Source: Bacillus sp. SG-1 | Lineage (GTDB): Bacteria > Bacillota > Bacilli > Bacillales > Bacillaceae_B | Assembly: GCF_000181495.1 (NCBI RefSeq) | Contig: NZ_ABCF01000012.1 | Coordinates: 1-61,977 of the forward strand | Reading direction: 5' to 3' | DNA: 61,977 nt | Made by a program: the position numbers and the translations under genes | The notes under the pieces: generated by a model | Told to the model about the DNA's origin: nothing | The model's input: only the letters and a program-made list of their open reading frames with translations | Database searches by the model: none | Part shown: piece by piece, positions 48,690 to 57,584 of the stretch | How positions within the stretch are numbered: position 1 is the first letter of the stretch | Layout: each line of letters starts with the position of its first letter

Positions 48690-50432
48690 ATGAAAAAAAT
48701 GCTGTCTTTTTTGAAGAATTACAGGCTGTCAATGGGGATAGCCTGGACACTGATGTTGATTGAACTGGCGGTGGAATTGCTGCTTCCCTTGTTTATGGCG
48801 AAAGTGATTGATGAGGGGATATTGCAAGGCGATATGGCGGCTGTCTGGTATTGGGGCGGCATTATGTCTGTGCTTGCTTTGGCAGCTTTTGCTTCCGGGG
48901 TGACGAATTCCTTTTTCGCAGCTCATGTCAGCCAGGGGGCAGGTTATGATATCAGAAAAAGCCTCTATGAGAAAATCCAGAACTTTTCTTTTTCCAACTT
49001 CAGTAAGTACCCATCCTCATCGTTGATTACGAGGCTGACCAATGATGTGACCCAGGTTCAAAATACGATTTTTACTTCACTAAGGATTATGATGAGGGCC
49101 CCGCTGCTAGTTATCGGGGGAACCATCATGGCATTAATCGTTGACGTAAAGCTCGGCATTATCCTACTGGTCGTAATTCCGTTCATCGTCGTTTTCTTAC
49201 TGTGGGTATTGAACACCGGCTGGACGATGTTCAAATATGTTCAGCAAAAACTCGACTCCGTGAATGATGTTATACAGGAAAACCTAAAAGGGATGAGGAT
49301 CATCAAAGCCCTCTTAAGGGGAAGTCATGAAAATGGCCGCTTTATTGAAGCGAATAAAACGTTAATGAAAAAGACGGTGAGTGCATTAAGATTGATGGAA
49401 ACCATTATGCCGGTTCTGTTCATTGTCATGAACGGAAGTATCTTGTTCATTCTTTGGATAGGAAATATGGAGGCGGCAAACGGTAATGCGGCGGTCGGTG
49501 ATGTCGTGGCGATCGTCAACTACGCGACCCGAATTACAGGAGCGTTTTCTGTTTTTGCCTTCATCATTATGAGTTTTTCAAGGGCAAGGGCATCTGCCGG
49601 CAGGATTTCAGAAGTGCTTGAAACCGACATCGACCTAGTCGACTCGGAAGATAGTGATACTTCCTTAACCGTAACAGAAGGAAAGATTGAGTTTATAGAT
49701 GTCTCGTTCCACTACCCCGGCACAAAGACAGAGGTGCTGGATGAAATAAACCTTAAAGTGGAGCCGAAGGAAGTCGTGTCAATACTGGGAGCGACTGGAT
49801 CCGGGAAAACATCCCTGTTTCAATTGATTCCAAGGTTATATGAGGCGACGGGTGGAAACATCCTTATCGATGGTGTGGAAATTAAAAAATACAAACTGGA
49901 AAACCTAAGGAAAAGCATAGGATTTGTTCCCCAGGAAGCCCTGCTGTTTTCAGGAAGTATCAAAGAAAATATTGCATGGGGGAAAGAAGATGCGTCGATG
50001 GACGAGATCGTCGAAGCTGCCAGATCAGCTCAGATTCACGATTTAATTGAAGGCCTGCCAAACGGATATGATACAGTGCTAGGACAAAAAGGTGTCAATC
50101 TTTCAGGCGGGCAGAAGCAGCGTCTTTCCATTGCACGAGCGCTCGTAAGGAAGCCGAAAATCCTCATTCTTGATGACAGTACAAGTGCATTGGATTTAAA
50201 AACAGAATCCAAACTGATTGGAGCGATTGGAGACTATTCGTGTACGATCCTGATTGTAACGCAGAAAATCAGCACGGCCATCCAGTCGGATAAAATTTTT
50301 CTGATTGAAGACGGAAAGGTGATTGCGGAAGGTTGTCATGAACAATTGATAACGGACTCCCCGCTTTACGGAAAAATCTTTCAATCACAATTTGGAGAGG
50401 AGAACCTCGAGCATGCCAAGGCATTACAGTAA
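48690..50432 (+). CDS. heterodimeric ABC exporter, degenerate-NBD subunit (BmrC-like)
   Basis: 580 aa: six membrane helices (about 15-300) and one nucleotide-binding domain. Walker A GATGSGKT (367-374), signature LSGGQ (471-475). The catalytic Glu after Walker B is Asp (ILILDDSTS, D496) and the switch His is Gln (VTQK, 523-526), so its own catalytic half-site is weakened. The partner encoded next has the opposite faults. This is the asymmetry of heterodimeric multidrug exporters such as BmrCD. Substrates are unknown; multidrug efflux is the usual role. The start ATG 48690 has only a weak GGGGG upstream. It overlaps the next gene by 20 nt. Confidence 0.87.
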   Translation: MKKMLSFLKNYRLSMGIAWTLMLIELAVELLLPLFMAKVIDEGILQGDMAAVWYWGGIMSVLALAAFASGVTNSFFAAHVSQGAGYDIRKSLYEKIQNFSFSNFSKYPSSSLITRLTNDVTQVQNTIFTSLRIMMRAPLLVIGGTIMALIVDVKLGIILLVVIPFIVVFLLWVLNTGWTMFKYVQQKLDSVNDVIQENLKGMRIIKALLRGSHENGRFIEANKTLMKKTVSALRLMETIMPVLFIVMNGSILFILWIGNMEAANGNAAVGDVVAIVNYATRITGAFSVFAFIIMSFSRARASAGRISEVLETDIDLVDSEDSDTSLTVTEGKIEFIDVSFHYPGTKTEVLDEINLKVEPKEVVSILGATGSGKTSLFQLIPRLYEATGGNILIDGVEIKKYKLENLRKSIGFVPQEALLFSGSIKENIAWGKEDASMDEIVEAARSAQIHDLIEGLPNGYDTVLGQKGVNLSGGQKQRLSIARALVRKPKILILDDSTSALDLKTESKLIGAIGDYSCTILIVTQKISTAIQSDKIFLIEDGKVIAEGCHEQLITDSPLYGKIFQSQFGEENLEHAKALQ

Positions 50433-52194
50433 TGCACCGAAGAGCAAACCGAAAATAAAGAATTGGAAGGGGACAGTCAAAAGGATCTGGAGTTACCTTT
50501 CCAAGGAAAAAGGCCTGTTAAGTCTAGTCATCTTAATGGTCTTCATTAGTTCTTTCCTTGGACTCCTTGGGCCGTTCCTGGTCGGGATGGCGATCGATGA
50601 TTTTATTGTCACACGAGATGCAGGCGGACTGTTCCAACTCATCCTGTGGCTGGCTGTCGTCTACGTTGTTTATTCTGCCGCAATGTGGCTGCAGGCATAT
50701 TGGATGATCGGGATTGCTCAAAATTCAGTTTACCGGATGAGAACGGAGCTCTTTCAACAGCTGCACAAACTGCCCATCCCATTTTTTGATCGCCGGCAGC
50801 ACGGGGAATTGATGAGCAGGGTCACAAATGACATGGAAAATGTCAGTTCGACGCTGAACAGTTCGATGATCCAAATTTTCTCCAGTGTCCTCACACTACT
50901 GGGCACTGTAGGGGTCATGCTGTGGCTAAGCCCGCTCCTTACTCTGATTACTATGCTGATCATCCCGGCGATGTTCTTGGGCCTTAAATGGATTACGAAC
51001 CGGACGGGGAAACTTTTTAAGGAAACCCAGAAAAACCTTGGTGATTTGAATGGATATATAGAAGAAACAGTATCTGGGCAGCGAATCGTCAAAACCTTTT
51101 CACAGGAAGAGAAAGTCATGGACGATTTCCTTGTGAAAAGCGACAGGTTAAAAGCCTCTGCATATTGGGCAGCAACCTATTCAGGGTTTATCCCCAAGTT
51201 GATGAATATGCTGAATAATTTGAGCTTCGCTGTCATCGCAGGGGTTGGCGGTATCCTTGCGGTTCAGGGTATCATTACAATCGGGGTCATCGTCATTTTT
51301 ACCGAGTATGCCCGTCAATTCACAAGGCCGCTGAACGACCTGGCCAACCAATTCAATACTCTTTTATCAGCAGTTGCTGGGGCGGAAAGGGTATTTGAAA
51401 TCCTTGATGAGGAACATGAAGAGAAGAACGAACGCAGGGCTGCCTCTGTGAATGAAATCAAGGGTGAAATTGAATTTTCTCATGTCACTTTCTCCTATGA
51501 TAAAGAAACGAAGACGGTTGAAGATATTTCGTTCAAAGCAAAACCCGGACAGACTATAGCTTTGGTCGGGCCGACAGGGGCAGGGAAAACGACCATTACC
51601 AATATCTTATCGAGGTTTTATGATCATGATGAAGGAAAGATTACAATCGATGGTAAAGACCTTAGGGAGATAAAAAGAGAAAGCTTGCGAAAACACATGG
51701 GATTTGTACTTCAGGATTCCTTTCTATTTCAAGGGACCATCCGGGAAAATATCCGCTATGGAAGACTGAATGCAAGCGATTCCGAAGTGGAGAAGGCAGC
51801 AAGGGAAGCCAATGCCCATTCGTTTATCATGAAATTGCCTGATCAGTATGACACCGTCCTTACCCAGGATGGCGGAGGGATCAGCCAGGGGCAGAAGCAG
51901 CTGCTTTCCATAGCAAGGGCAATTCTTTCAGATCCTTCTCTCCTTATCTTGGATGAAGCGACAAGCAGTATCGATACCGTTACAGAAGTGAAAATCCAGG
52001 AGGCCTTGCAGCGCTTGATGAAAGGGAGAACGAGCATCGTCATCGCTCACCGCCTAAACACGATTCAGTCGGCTGACCAGATTCTCGTCCTTCAAGACGG
52101 AAGGATTACCGAAAGAGGCTCACATGAAGAGCTGCTGGAACAGAAAGGGTTTTACTCCGAACTATACAACAGTCAGCTGCGGGAAATCAGTTGA
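50413..52194 (+). CDS. heterodimeric ABC exporter, catalytic subunit (BmrD-like)
   Basis: 593 aa: six membrane helices (about 35-320) and an NBD with Walker A GPTGAGKT (386-393), Walker B with Glu515 (LLILDEATS) and switch His546 (VIAHRL). Its signature is altered to ISQGQ (490-494). Together the two subunits therefore build one complete ATP site (this Walker A/B with the partner's LSGGQ) and one crippled site. I chose ATG 50413, with AGGAG about 11 nt before it; a TTG at 50392 precedes that site. It is coupled to the first subunit by overlap and followed by a strong terminator. Confidence 0.87.
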   Translation: MPRHYSNAPKSKPKIKNWKGTVKRIWSYLSKEKGLLSLVILMVFISSFLGLLGPFLVGMAIDDFIVTRDAGGLFQLILWLAVVYVVYSAAMWLQAYWMIGIAQNSVYRMRTELFQQLHKLPIPFFDRRQHGELMSRVTNDMENVSSTLNSSMIQIFSSVLTLLGTVGVMLWLSPLLTLITMLIIPAMFLGLKWITNRTGKLFKETQKNLGDLNGYIEETVSGQRIVKTFSQEEKVMDDFLVKSDRLKASAYWAATYSGFIPKLMNMLNNLSFAVIAGVGGILAVQGIITIGVIVIFTEYARQFTRPLNDLANQFNTLLSAVAGAERVFEILDEEHEEKNERRAASVNEIKGEIEFSHVTFSYDKETKTVEDISFKAKPGQTIALVGPTGAGKTTITNILSRFYDHDEGKITIDGKDLREIKRESLRKHMGFVLQDSFLFQGTIRENIRYGRLNASDSEVEKAAREANAHSFIMKLPDQYDTVLTQDGGGISQGQKQLLSIARAILSDPSLLILDEATSSIDTVTEVKIQEALQRLMKGRTSIVIAHRLNTIQSADQILVLQDGRITERGSHEELLEQKGFYSELYNSQLREIS

Positions 52195-52231
52195 AAAAAG
52201 GATGTCCAACACGATGTTGGGCATCCTTTTT
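52194..52231. terminator. terminator of the ABC operon
   Basis: Stem AAAAAGGATGTCCAACA / TGTTGGGCATCCTTTTT with one G-T pair and a 3-nt loop; works in both directions between the convergent ABC and MFS genes. Confidence 0.9.
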
Positions 52232-52265
52232 ATTTGCCGTCGACCGGCGGAGTCGAGTTCTGTTT

Positions 52266-53600
52266 TTAGTGAACCCGTCTGTTATAGATAAACAATAATA
52301 CCAGCGATATCCCCATAGCGACAATCAGCGCAAGGTAGGACCGTTGAAAATCTCCTGTTGAAAAACCTTGTCCATGCCACTCCAGCAGGATGGCTCCCAC
52401 AACAGATCCGGAAGCACTACCGACAAAATGGGTCAGTTGCTTCATGCCAATGCCCGAACCAACATATTCTTTAGAGAGGATCCTTGAGGTTTCATTGGTC
52501 GAACTGGATGAAAGACTTGAAAATCCAAAACTGGTAAACATGTAGCCTGCCATAATCCAATACTCGCTCAGAGGAGAAAGGAAATAGAATATAAGAGTTG
52601 AGATCAACAGCAGGACATGGGCACCAAACAGAACCGTTATATTTCCGTAGCGGTCGATCAACCTTCCAACGTATATCGCGGCCACTGCAGAGAACATAGC
52701 TCCAGGGAAGATAATGAATCCGATCGAAGAAGGGGCTTTTGAAAATATGCTCCCAAGCATCAATGGCATGAGAAGCAGAATGGCAAAGTGTGTCAGGAAG
52801 CCAAGGAAACTGATACACAGCAGCAATCGATACCTTTTATCCTTGATCAGATCGGGCTGGATGAATGGCAGTGCAGATCGATTGATCCGTAACCACAACA
52901 ATCCCAGCAGCAGGATTCCTGCGAGCAAAAACGGCCAATTGAAGGTCGATAAAAACAACAGGAAAGCGGTGACTGAAAGGCCCGTTAATACTGCCCCGAT
53001 AAAATCGAATTTCCCTTTTGCTACCTCTTCTTTAGGCAGGATTCGCAGTAAAACGGGAATTAAGGCTATCACCATCAGCGTCACAATAAAGAGGTAATTC
53101 CATGCCAGATACTCGGTGATCATTCCTCCAACAACCGGTCCCAAGCCAAATCCAAGGGAAGAAGCGGAGGCAATCATGGCCATGGCCCTTCCTCGTGTGG
53201 ATAAGGGGATGTACCGGCTGGCAAAGACCATGGATAATCCCGGTATAGCGGCTGCACCGGTCGCCTGCATAAGCCTTGCCAATAACAACAGACTGTAGCT
53301 TTCTGCAAAAAAGCCGATGATGGATGACAATCCAAACAGCGAAATACCGATGGCGATCAGACGGCGGATGGGCAAATAATCAGAGAGTCTTGTATAGGTG
53401 ATGGTACAGATTGCGAGTACGATAGAATAACCGGAAACAACCCAGGCGCCTTCTGAAGCCGATATGGAAAAATCATTAAGGATATTAGGCAGCGCAACAT
53501 TGAACATCGTCGTATTCATGACAACAAGCCAAATGGCCAGGCTCAAGACAATAACCGTTTTGAAGTAGCTTCTGCTTTGTGATTCAGCGGTCATATCCAT
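52266..53600 (-). CDS. MFS efflux transporter, DHA2-like
   Basis: 444 aa, 12-14 membrane helices. The N-terminal half reads like the EmrB/QacA/TetA(K) drug:H+ antiporter group: MNTTMFNVALPNILNDFSIS, then WVVSGYSIVLAICTITYTRLSDYL and the motif C-like GLGPVVGGMI near 150. Substrate is unknown. AAGGAGG lies 7-8 nt before ATG 53600. An IS3-family element ends 74 bp upstream in the same orientation, so promoter sequences of the IS, or read-through from it, could raise expression of this pump (inference). Confidence 0.83.
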   Translation of the reverse strand: MDMTAESQSRSYFKTVIVLSLAIWLVVMNTTMFNVALPNILNDFSISASEGAWVVSGYSIVLAICTITYTRLSDYLPIRRLIAIGISLFGLSSIIGFFAESYSLLLLARLMQATGAAAIPGLSMVFASRYIPLSTRGRAMAMIASASSLGFGLGPVVGGMITEYLAWNYLFIVTLMVIALIPVLLRILPKEEVAKGKFDFIGAVLTGLSVTAFLLFLSTFNWPFLLAGILLLGLLWLRINRSALPFIQPDLIKDKRYRLLLCISFLGFLTHFAILLLMPLMLGSIFSKAPSSIGFIIFPGAMFSAVAAIYVGRLIDRYGNITVLFGAHVLLLISTLIFYFLSPLSEYWIMAGYMFTSFGFSSLSSSSTNETSRILSKEYVGSGIGMKQLTHFVGSASGSVVGAILLEWHGQGFSTGDFQRSYLALIVAMGISLVLLFIYNRRVH

Positions 53601-53716
53601 AGGAGGAACCTCCTTTTACATCTTATTACTTAGTCACTCGAAATAATATACCACATCCCCCAGCCGAGTAACAGTGAATCAACCCCCAATAAGTGGACAT
53701 TTAAAAATACGACACA

Positions 53717-54568
53717 TCAAGCCGTTTTTAGATAGTCTTTAAGGAACTGTTTTGGAGAAACGAATCCAATTTTACTGTGGATTCGTTTCTCGTTGTATCG
53801 CTTAATATACTTTAATAAATTTATTTGAAGTATATTTGAATCTTTATTTACAGGATAGAAACAAGGGAATTCAGTCTTCAGCTGAGAGAAAAAGCTTTCT
53901 ATAACGGCATTATCCCAACAGTTACCCTTCCGGGACATACTAGGGGTGAATTTAAACTCTTTCTTCAAGCTTCGGTACATAAGAGAACGGTATACACTTC
54001 CTTGATCACTGTGAATAAGAACGCCTTCAAGGTTCTTTAGCTTTCTTTTCTTTTTGGCAGCTTTGATAGTATCTTCAATCAATTGTTTGTTTGGACTTAA
54101 CCCTATTTTAAAGGCGATAATTTCTCGGTTAAACAAATCCATAAGGGCTGAAATATATAGCTTTTCACCTCTGTGGATGACTTCAGTCATATCAGTTACC
54201 CACTTTTGGTTTGGATGTTGAGCCTCAAAGTCTCTTTCAAGAAGGTTCGGATATACCGTACCAGTTGACTTCCCCTTCGATTCTTCATTTGTCTTTGGCA
54301 GTCTCACCACTGCCTTTAAATTGGCTTCCTTCATTAGCCTAGCTACTCTTTTATGGTTAACAATTTGCCCCTTGGCCTTCAAAACTTTTGAAATTCGTTT
54401 AGATCCATAAGTCCCTTTCTCGGCTCGATATACTTTCTTAATTGCTTTTAATGTCTCTTTTTCTTCTGAGGATGCAGAACGCTTTGGTCGCTTAAGGTAG
54501 GCATAATAACCACTAGGTGACACCTTAAGTACGCGGCATAAAAGTATAACTGGGTATTCCTTTCTCAA
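53717..54568 (-). CDS. IS3-family transposase OrfB, copy 2
   Basis: 283 aa, identical in sequence to the copy at 25278-26129, with the same D-D-E residues (WVTDMTEV, IHSDQGSVY, AVIESFF). Made as an OrfAB fusion by -1 frameshifting at 54625-54631. Apparently intact. Confidence 0.9.
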   Translation of the reverse strand: MRKEYPVILLCRVLKVSPSGYYAYLKRPKRSASSEEKETLKAIKKVYRAEKGTYGSKRISKVLKAKGQIVNHKRVARLMKEANLKAVVRLPKTNEESKGKSTGTVYPNLLERDFEAQHPNQKWVTDMTEVIHRGEKLYISALMDLFNREIIAFKIGLSPNKQLIEDTIKAAKKKRKLKNLEGVLIHSDQGSVYRSLMYRSLKKEFKFTPSMSRKGNCWDNAVIESFFSQLKTEFPCFYPVNKDSNILQINLLKYIKRYNEKRIHSKIGFVSPKQFLKDYLKTA

Positions 54569-54594
54569 TGCAGAAATAGCTTCAAATTTCTTGC

Positions 54595-54906
54595 TTATTC
54601 GTTCTCTTTGAGAAAGGCCTGGAACTTTTTTAGGATTTCATTCTCTTGTTCCTTTTCCTTAAGTTTCTTCTCCAATTCGCGAATTCTTTTTAAATCCTTG
54701 GAAGACGCTGAGTTAGTAATAGAACGGGAGTTCATCAAACCCTCTTTCCCATTTTCTTTGAACTTGTTCACCCATCTATTTACTGTGTCTCTGTGCAATC
54801 CCATCTCCTCTGCCACTACAGCTACAGGTTGATGATTCTCCAAGACATTTTTTACAGCTTCTAGTTTAACTTCGACACTTGTATGTGAACTTGGTTTTTT
54901 AGGCAT
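54595..54906 (-). CDS. IS3-family transposase OrfA, copy 2
   Basis: About 103 aa, identical to the copy at 26156-26467: helix-turn-helix followed by a coiled coil. Start as argued for copy 1. Confidence 0.88.
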   Translation of the reverse strand: MPKKPSSHTSVEVKLEAVKNVLENHQPVAVVAEEMGLHRDTVNRWVNKFKENGKEGLMNSRSITNSASSKDLKRIRELEKKLKEKEQENEILKKFQAFLKENE

Positions 54907-55044
54907 TATTATTTCCCCCATAAATGCATATTTGTCGTATCTTCATGATAACTTATATGTCCATTATAAGGGGGGAGACTACAGGCACGCCCCGGTATTT
55001 GTCGAATTGCACCTCAAAAAAACTGCAAAGGTGAGTGGTCTCAT

Positions 55045-55614
55045 ATGATACTTGCTGGAGAAAGGATTTATTTACGAGGCTTTGAAGAAAGTGATGCGGA
55101 ATCCCTGGTCAGGCTCATCAAGCGGAATAGAACGTTTTGGGGACAAACGGAACCCCAATGGGAGTCCGGCTATTATACATTTGAAGGCCAGCTGCAGAAC
55201 ATAAGGTATTTCCGTGAGGGATTTCAAAGGGGCCAGTTTTATACGTTCGGTGTCTATGAAAGAGGAACGGACAATCTCATCGGTCTCGTCAACCTTTACG
55301 ATGTTAAAGGAGGTCCCTTTCAATCTGCAATGGTGGGTTATTCAGTAGATAAGAACTATATTGGAAAAGGAATTGCTTCAGAGAGCCTCAGGCTGGTTCT
55401 GTCTTTTGCCTTTAATACTTTGCAGCTGAACAGGGTATCAGCAGAGGTGATGCCGAGAAACAACTCTTCCATTAGAGTGCTGGAAAAGGCAGGTTTCCAG
55501 AAGGAGGGATTCAGGCGTGATAACATCCTTATTAAAGGGGCATGGGAGAGTCACCTTCAGTATGCTCTCCTGAAAAAAGATTGGGCTCTGTTTTTGGGAA
55601 AACAGGGTAGCTAA
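55045..55614 (+). CDS. GNAT acetyltransferase (RimJ/RimL type)
   Basis: 189 aa. The acetyl-CoA binding loop reads NYIGKGIASESLRLV (about 109-123), and the C-terminal motif RNNSSIRVLEKAGFQKEGFRRD is typical of the Acetyltransf_3 group that acetylates N-terminal or other amino groups of proteins or small molecules. The substrate is unknown. AAGGTGAG lies about 11 nt before ATG 55045. Copy 2 of the IS ends 61 nt upstream, so the native promoter may have been separated. The TetR operator region starts right at its stop codon. Confidence 0.8.
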   Translation: MILAGERIYLRGFEESDAESLVRLIKRNRTFWGQTEPQWESGYYTFEGQLQNIRYFREGFQRGQFYTFGVYERGTDNLIGLVNLYDVKGGPFQSAMVGYSVDKNYIGKGIASESLRLVLSFAFNTLQLNRVSAEVMPRNNSSIRVLEKAGFQKEGFRRDNILIKGAWESHLQYALLKKDWALFLGKQGS

Positions 55615-55657
55615 AACTAATGATATTATTTATACTAAAACTAACGTCATTAGTTTT
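55613..55657 (+). promoter_or_regulatory. TetR-type operator over the MBL-tetR promoter
   Basis: A 21-bp palindrome at 55637-55657 has arms AAAACTAACG and CATTAGTTTT (9 of 10 pair). A further half-site AAAACTAATGA (55613-55623) is a perfect inverted match to TCATTAGTTTT. TATACT (55631-55636) lies between them as a likely -10. The repressor is presumably the TetR protein encoded second in the operon. Confidence 0.75.
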
Positions 55658-55679
55658 GGGGGAGAAGGAGAGTTGGTAG

Positions 55680-56387
55680 ATGAAAATGATAAAAAGAAAC
55701 CACTTATACCAGATTGCTTTTATGCCGAATTTCTTTCCGGTGAACTGTTATCTGATCGAAGAAGAAGACAGTTTAACATTGATCGATGCAGCCTTGCCGT
55801 ATTGTTCCGATTCTATCTTGAAATCAGCCGGAAAAATTGGGAAGCCCCTTAAAAGGATTCTGTTGACGCATATACATGACGATCATGTAGGTGCCCTTGA
55901 TAAAATAAAGGCTTCGAACCCTGAAATAGAGGTGTGGGTTCCAAAGCGTGAAGAACGAATGATGAGGGGGGACCGGAGTCTGGAACAAGGCGAATCGCAG
56001 AAGCCGATCAGGGGCGGTGTACCCAAGAATCTAAAAACAAAGGCAGACTTCTTCATGAGTGAAGGCGACCAAGTAGGTTCACTGACTGCGATTGAAACAC
56101 CTGGACATACCCCGGGATCAATGTCTTTTCTTGATACCAGAGATCATTCATTGATTGCAGGGGATGCCTTTCAAACCAGGGGCCGTACAGCGGTGTCGGG
56201 TCAGATGGTGATCGCGTTCCCATTTCCTGCCCTGGCTACATGGTGCAAGGAAACAGCCGCGGAAAGTGCTGAAAAAATCCAAAATCATAATCCTACCCTG
56301 CTGGCTGTCGGACATGGTAGAATGCTTGAAAACCCATCTGCTGAAATCGGGCAGGCGATTCAATCTGCCAGGCAGGCATTGAAGTGA
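55680..56387 (+). CDS. metallo-beta-lactamase-fold hydrolase
   Basis: 235 aa. The zinc-binding motif is THIHDDHVG (near residue 60: H-x-H-x-D-H), with further ligands in IETPGHTPGSM and SLIAGDAF, and a late His in VGHGRM. Glyoxalase-II-like or lactonase-like enzymes share this pattern; the substrate is unknown. AAGGAGAG lies about 9 nt before ATG 55680. It is the first gene of an operon with a TetR regulator 24 nt later, and the operator over its promoter suggests induction by a compound that it may degrade. Confidence 0.83.
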   Translation: MKMIKRNHLYQIAFMPNFFPVNCYLIEEEDSLTLIDAALPYCSDSILKSAGKIGKPLKRILLTHIHDDHVGALDKIKASNPEIEVWVPKREERMMRGDRSLEQGESQKPIRGGVPKNLKTKADFFMSEGDQVGSLTAIETPGHTPGSMSFLDTRDHSLIAGDAFQTRGRTAVSGQMVIAFPFPALATWCKETAAESAEKIQNHNPTLLAVGHGRMLENPSAEIGQAIQSARQALK

Positions 56388-56411
56388 GCATTGCAGGAAG
56401 GAAGTGATCTC

Positions 56412-56984
56412 ATGTCACCAAGAATGGGACTTACACGAGATATAATACTGGAAACAGCAGGAGAGATGGCTGATCGTAATGGACTGGAATCAGTGACCAT
56501 TGCCAATTTGGCGAAAAAGCTGAAAATACGTCCGCCTTCTTTATATAATCACATCAAGGGATTGAATGAACTGAGGACCATAATGGCTGTACACGGACTG
56601 AACGGCCTTTATCATGCAATGAAATCAGCAGCAGAGGGAAAAGAGGGTGATGAAGCGGTTCAGGCTCTGGGATCTTCTTACCTATCTTTTGCCCGTAAAC
56701 ATCCAGGATTATATGAAGCAGCATTACTGGCCCCCGATCCAAGGCATCAAGAAGTTCAGGAAGCAGGAAGCCTGATTGTAGAATTAGCTTTGGAGTCACT
56801 GGACTACCTGGAACTTTCAAAAGTAGACGCCCTCCATGCCGTCAGGGGATTGCGGGGCCTGTTTCATGGCATTGCCTCTTTGGAGCAAAAGAGTGGATTT
56901 AACTTGGACTTGAGTGTAGATGAGAGCTTGCACAGGATGATCAGGACGGTTCTTGCAGGAATAAAGGGAAGAACCGATTTTTAG
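56412..56984 (+). CDS. TetR-family regulator (WHG-type ligand domain)
   Basis: 190 aa. The N-terminal helix-turn-helix covers about 10-55 (ILETAGEMADRNGLESVTIANLAKKL, then PPSLYNHIKG). The C-terminal domain resembles the TetR WHG group (YLSFARKHPGLYEAALLAP, LRGLFHGIASLE). It probably represses its own operon at the 21-bp palindrome at 55637. I chose ATG 56412, with GGAAGGAAG about 9 nt upstream; the earlier frame start at 56391 is before that site. Followed by a strong bidirectional terminator. Confidence 0.85.
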   Translation: MSPRMGLTRDIILETAGEMADRNGLESVTIANLAKKLKIRPPSLYNHIKGLNELRTIMAVHGLNGLYHAMKSAAEGKEGDEAVQALGSSYLSFARKHPGLYEAALLAPDPRHQEVQEAGSLIVELALESLDYLELSKVDALHAVRGLRGLFHGIASLEQKSGFNLDLSVDESLHRMIRTVLAGIKGRTDF

Positions 56985-56996
56985 TATGCCGCAAAC

Positions 56997-57048
56997 AAAA
57001 AGAACGTTGGAGCAGGTGCCGGAAGGACCTTACTCAACGTTCTTTTTT
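56997..57048. terminator. bidirectional terminator
   Basis: Perfect stem AAAAAGAACGTTG / CAACGTTCTTTTT with a 25-nt loop, between the convergent tetR and membrane-protein genes. Its right arm overlaps the end of the membrane-protein gene. Confidence 0.85.
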
Positions 57049-57491
57049 GCGATAAATAAATGATGAAAACCGTACATCAGCATGGACTTGATAAAGAATG
57101 TCGCCAGTAACTGTAATTGATTCATCCGTATCAGGGTCCAGACGCCGAGCTTCTTAAACCACTTATAAAAAGGGTAAACAAAGAAAGTATCCACGGCTAA
57201 ATTCAACAGTAAGTATAAAGGGAATTTCCCATAAGTGTATTTTAAGATGAATACACTTCCCGTTAAAAACGGGCCTGCTGCAAAAGGGATAATCCCTCTT
57301 ATCTTGGATGAAAAAGCAGGGTGAATGGTCCACCATTTATATTTTTCGGCAATTGCATCCTCAATCATTACCATAATACACATGAACAAAGATGCCGGCA
57401 AGAAACGTTTAATGGATCTCCAGCCGGCAAGCGGCAGTACTGCCCAGGATAATCCCAGTAACAGTAGTATCAGTACACGTGACAGTCTCAT
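57030..57491 (-). CDS. membrane protein (CBO0543-like)
   Basis: 153 aa with four or five membrane helices, basic overall. Features such as IEDAIAEKYKWWTIHPAF and the TFFVYPFYKWFKKLGVW stretch resemble a group of Firmicute membrane proteins named CBO0543; I am fairly but not fully sure. Function unknown. AAGGAGG lies about 8 nt before ATG 57491. The long 52-bp array starts about 95 bp upstream of it. Confidence 0.65.
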   Translation of the reverse strand: MRLSRVLILLLLGLSWAVLPLAGWRSIKRFLPASLFMCIMVMIEDAIAEKYKWWTIHPAFSSKIRGIIPFAAGPFLTGSVFILKYTYGKFPLYLLLNLAVDTFFVYPFYKWFKKLGVWTLIRMNQLQLLATFFIKSMLMYGFHHLFIAKKNVE

Positions 57492-57584
57492 TATTCATCC
57501 TCCTTGCACTTAATTTGGCTTTAAATGGCAAAAATATACGGAAAAGCGGAGGGGGTGGTTTTTGTACTGGTTTTGGAGTAAAAG

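Larger units (their letters stand above)
53675..54983 (-). mobile_element. IS3-family insertion sequence, copy 2
   Basis: 1309 bp, offset exactly 28439 bp from copy 1 and apparently identical, with the same ends, same orientation and the same -1 frameshift site (54625-54631). It sits just upstream of the efflux MFS gene and between it and the GNAT gene. Near-identity implies recent transposition or gene conversion. Confidence 0.9.
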
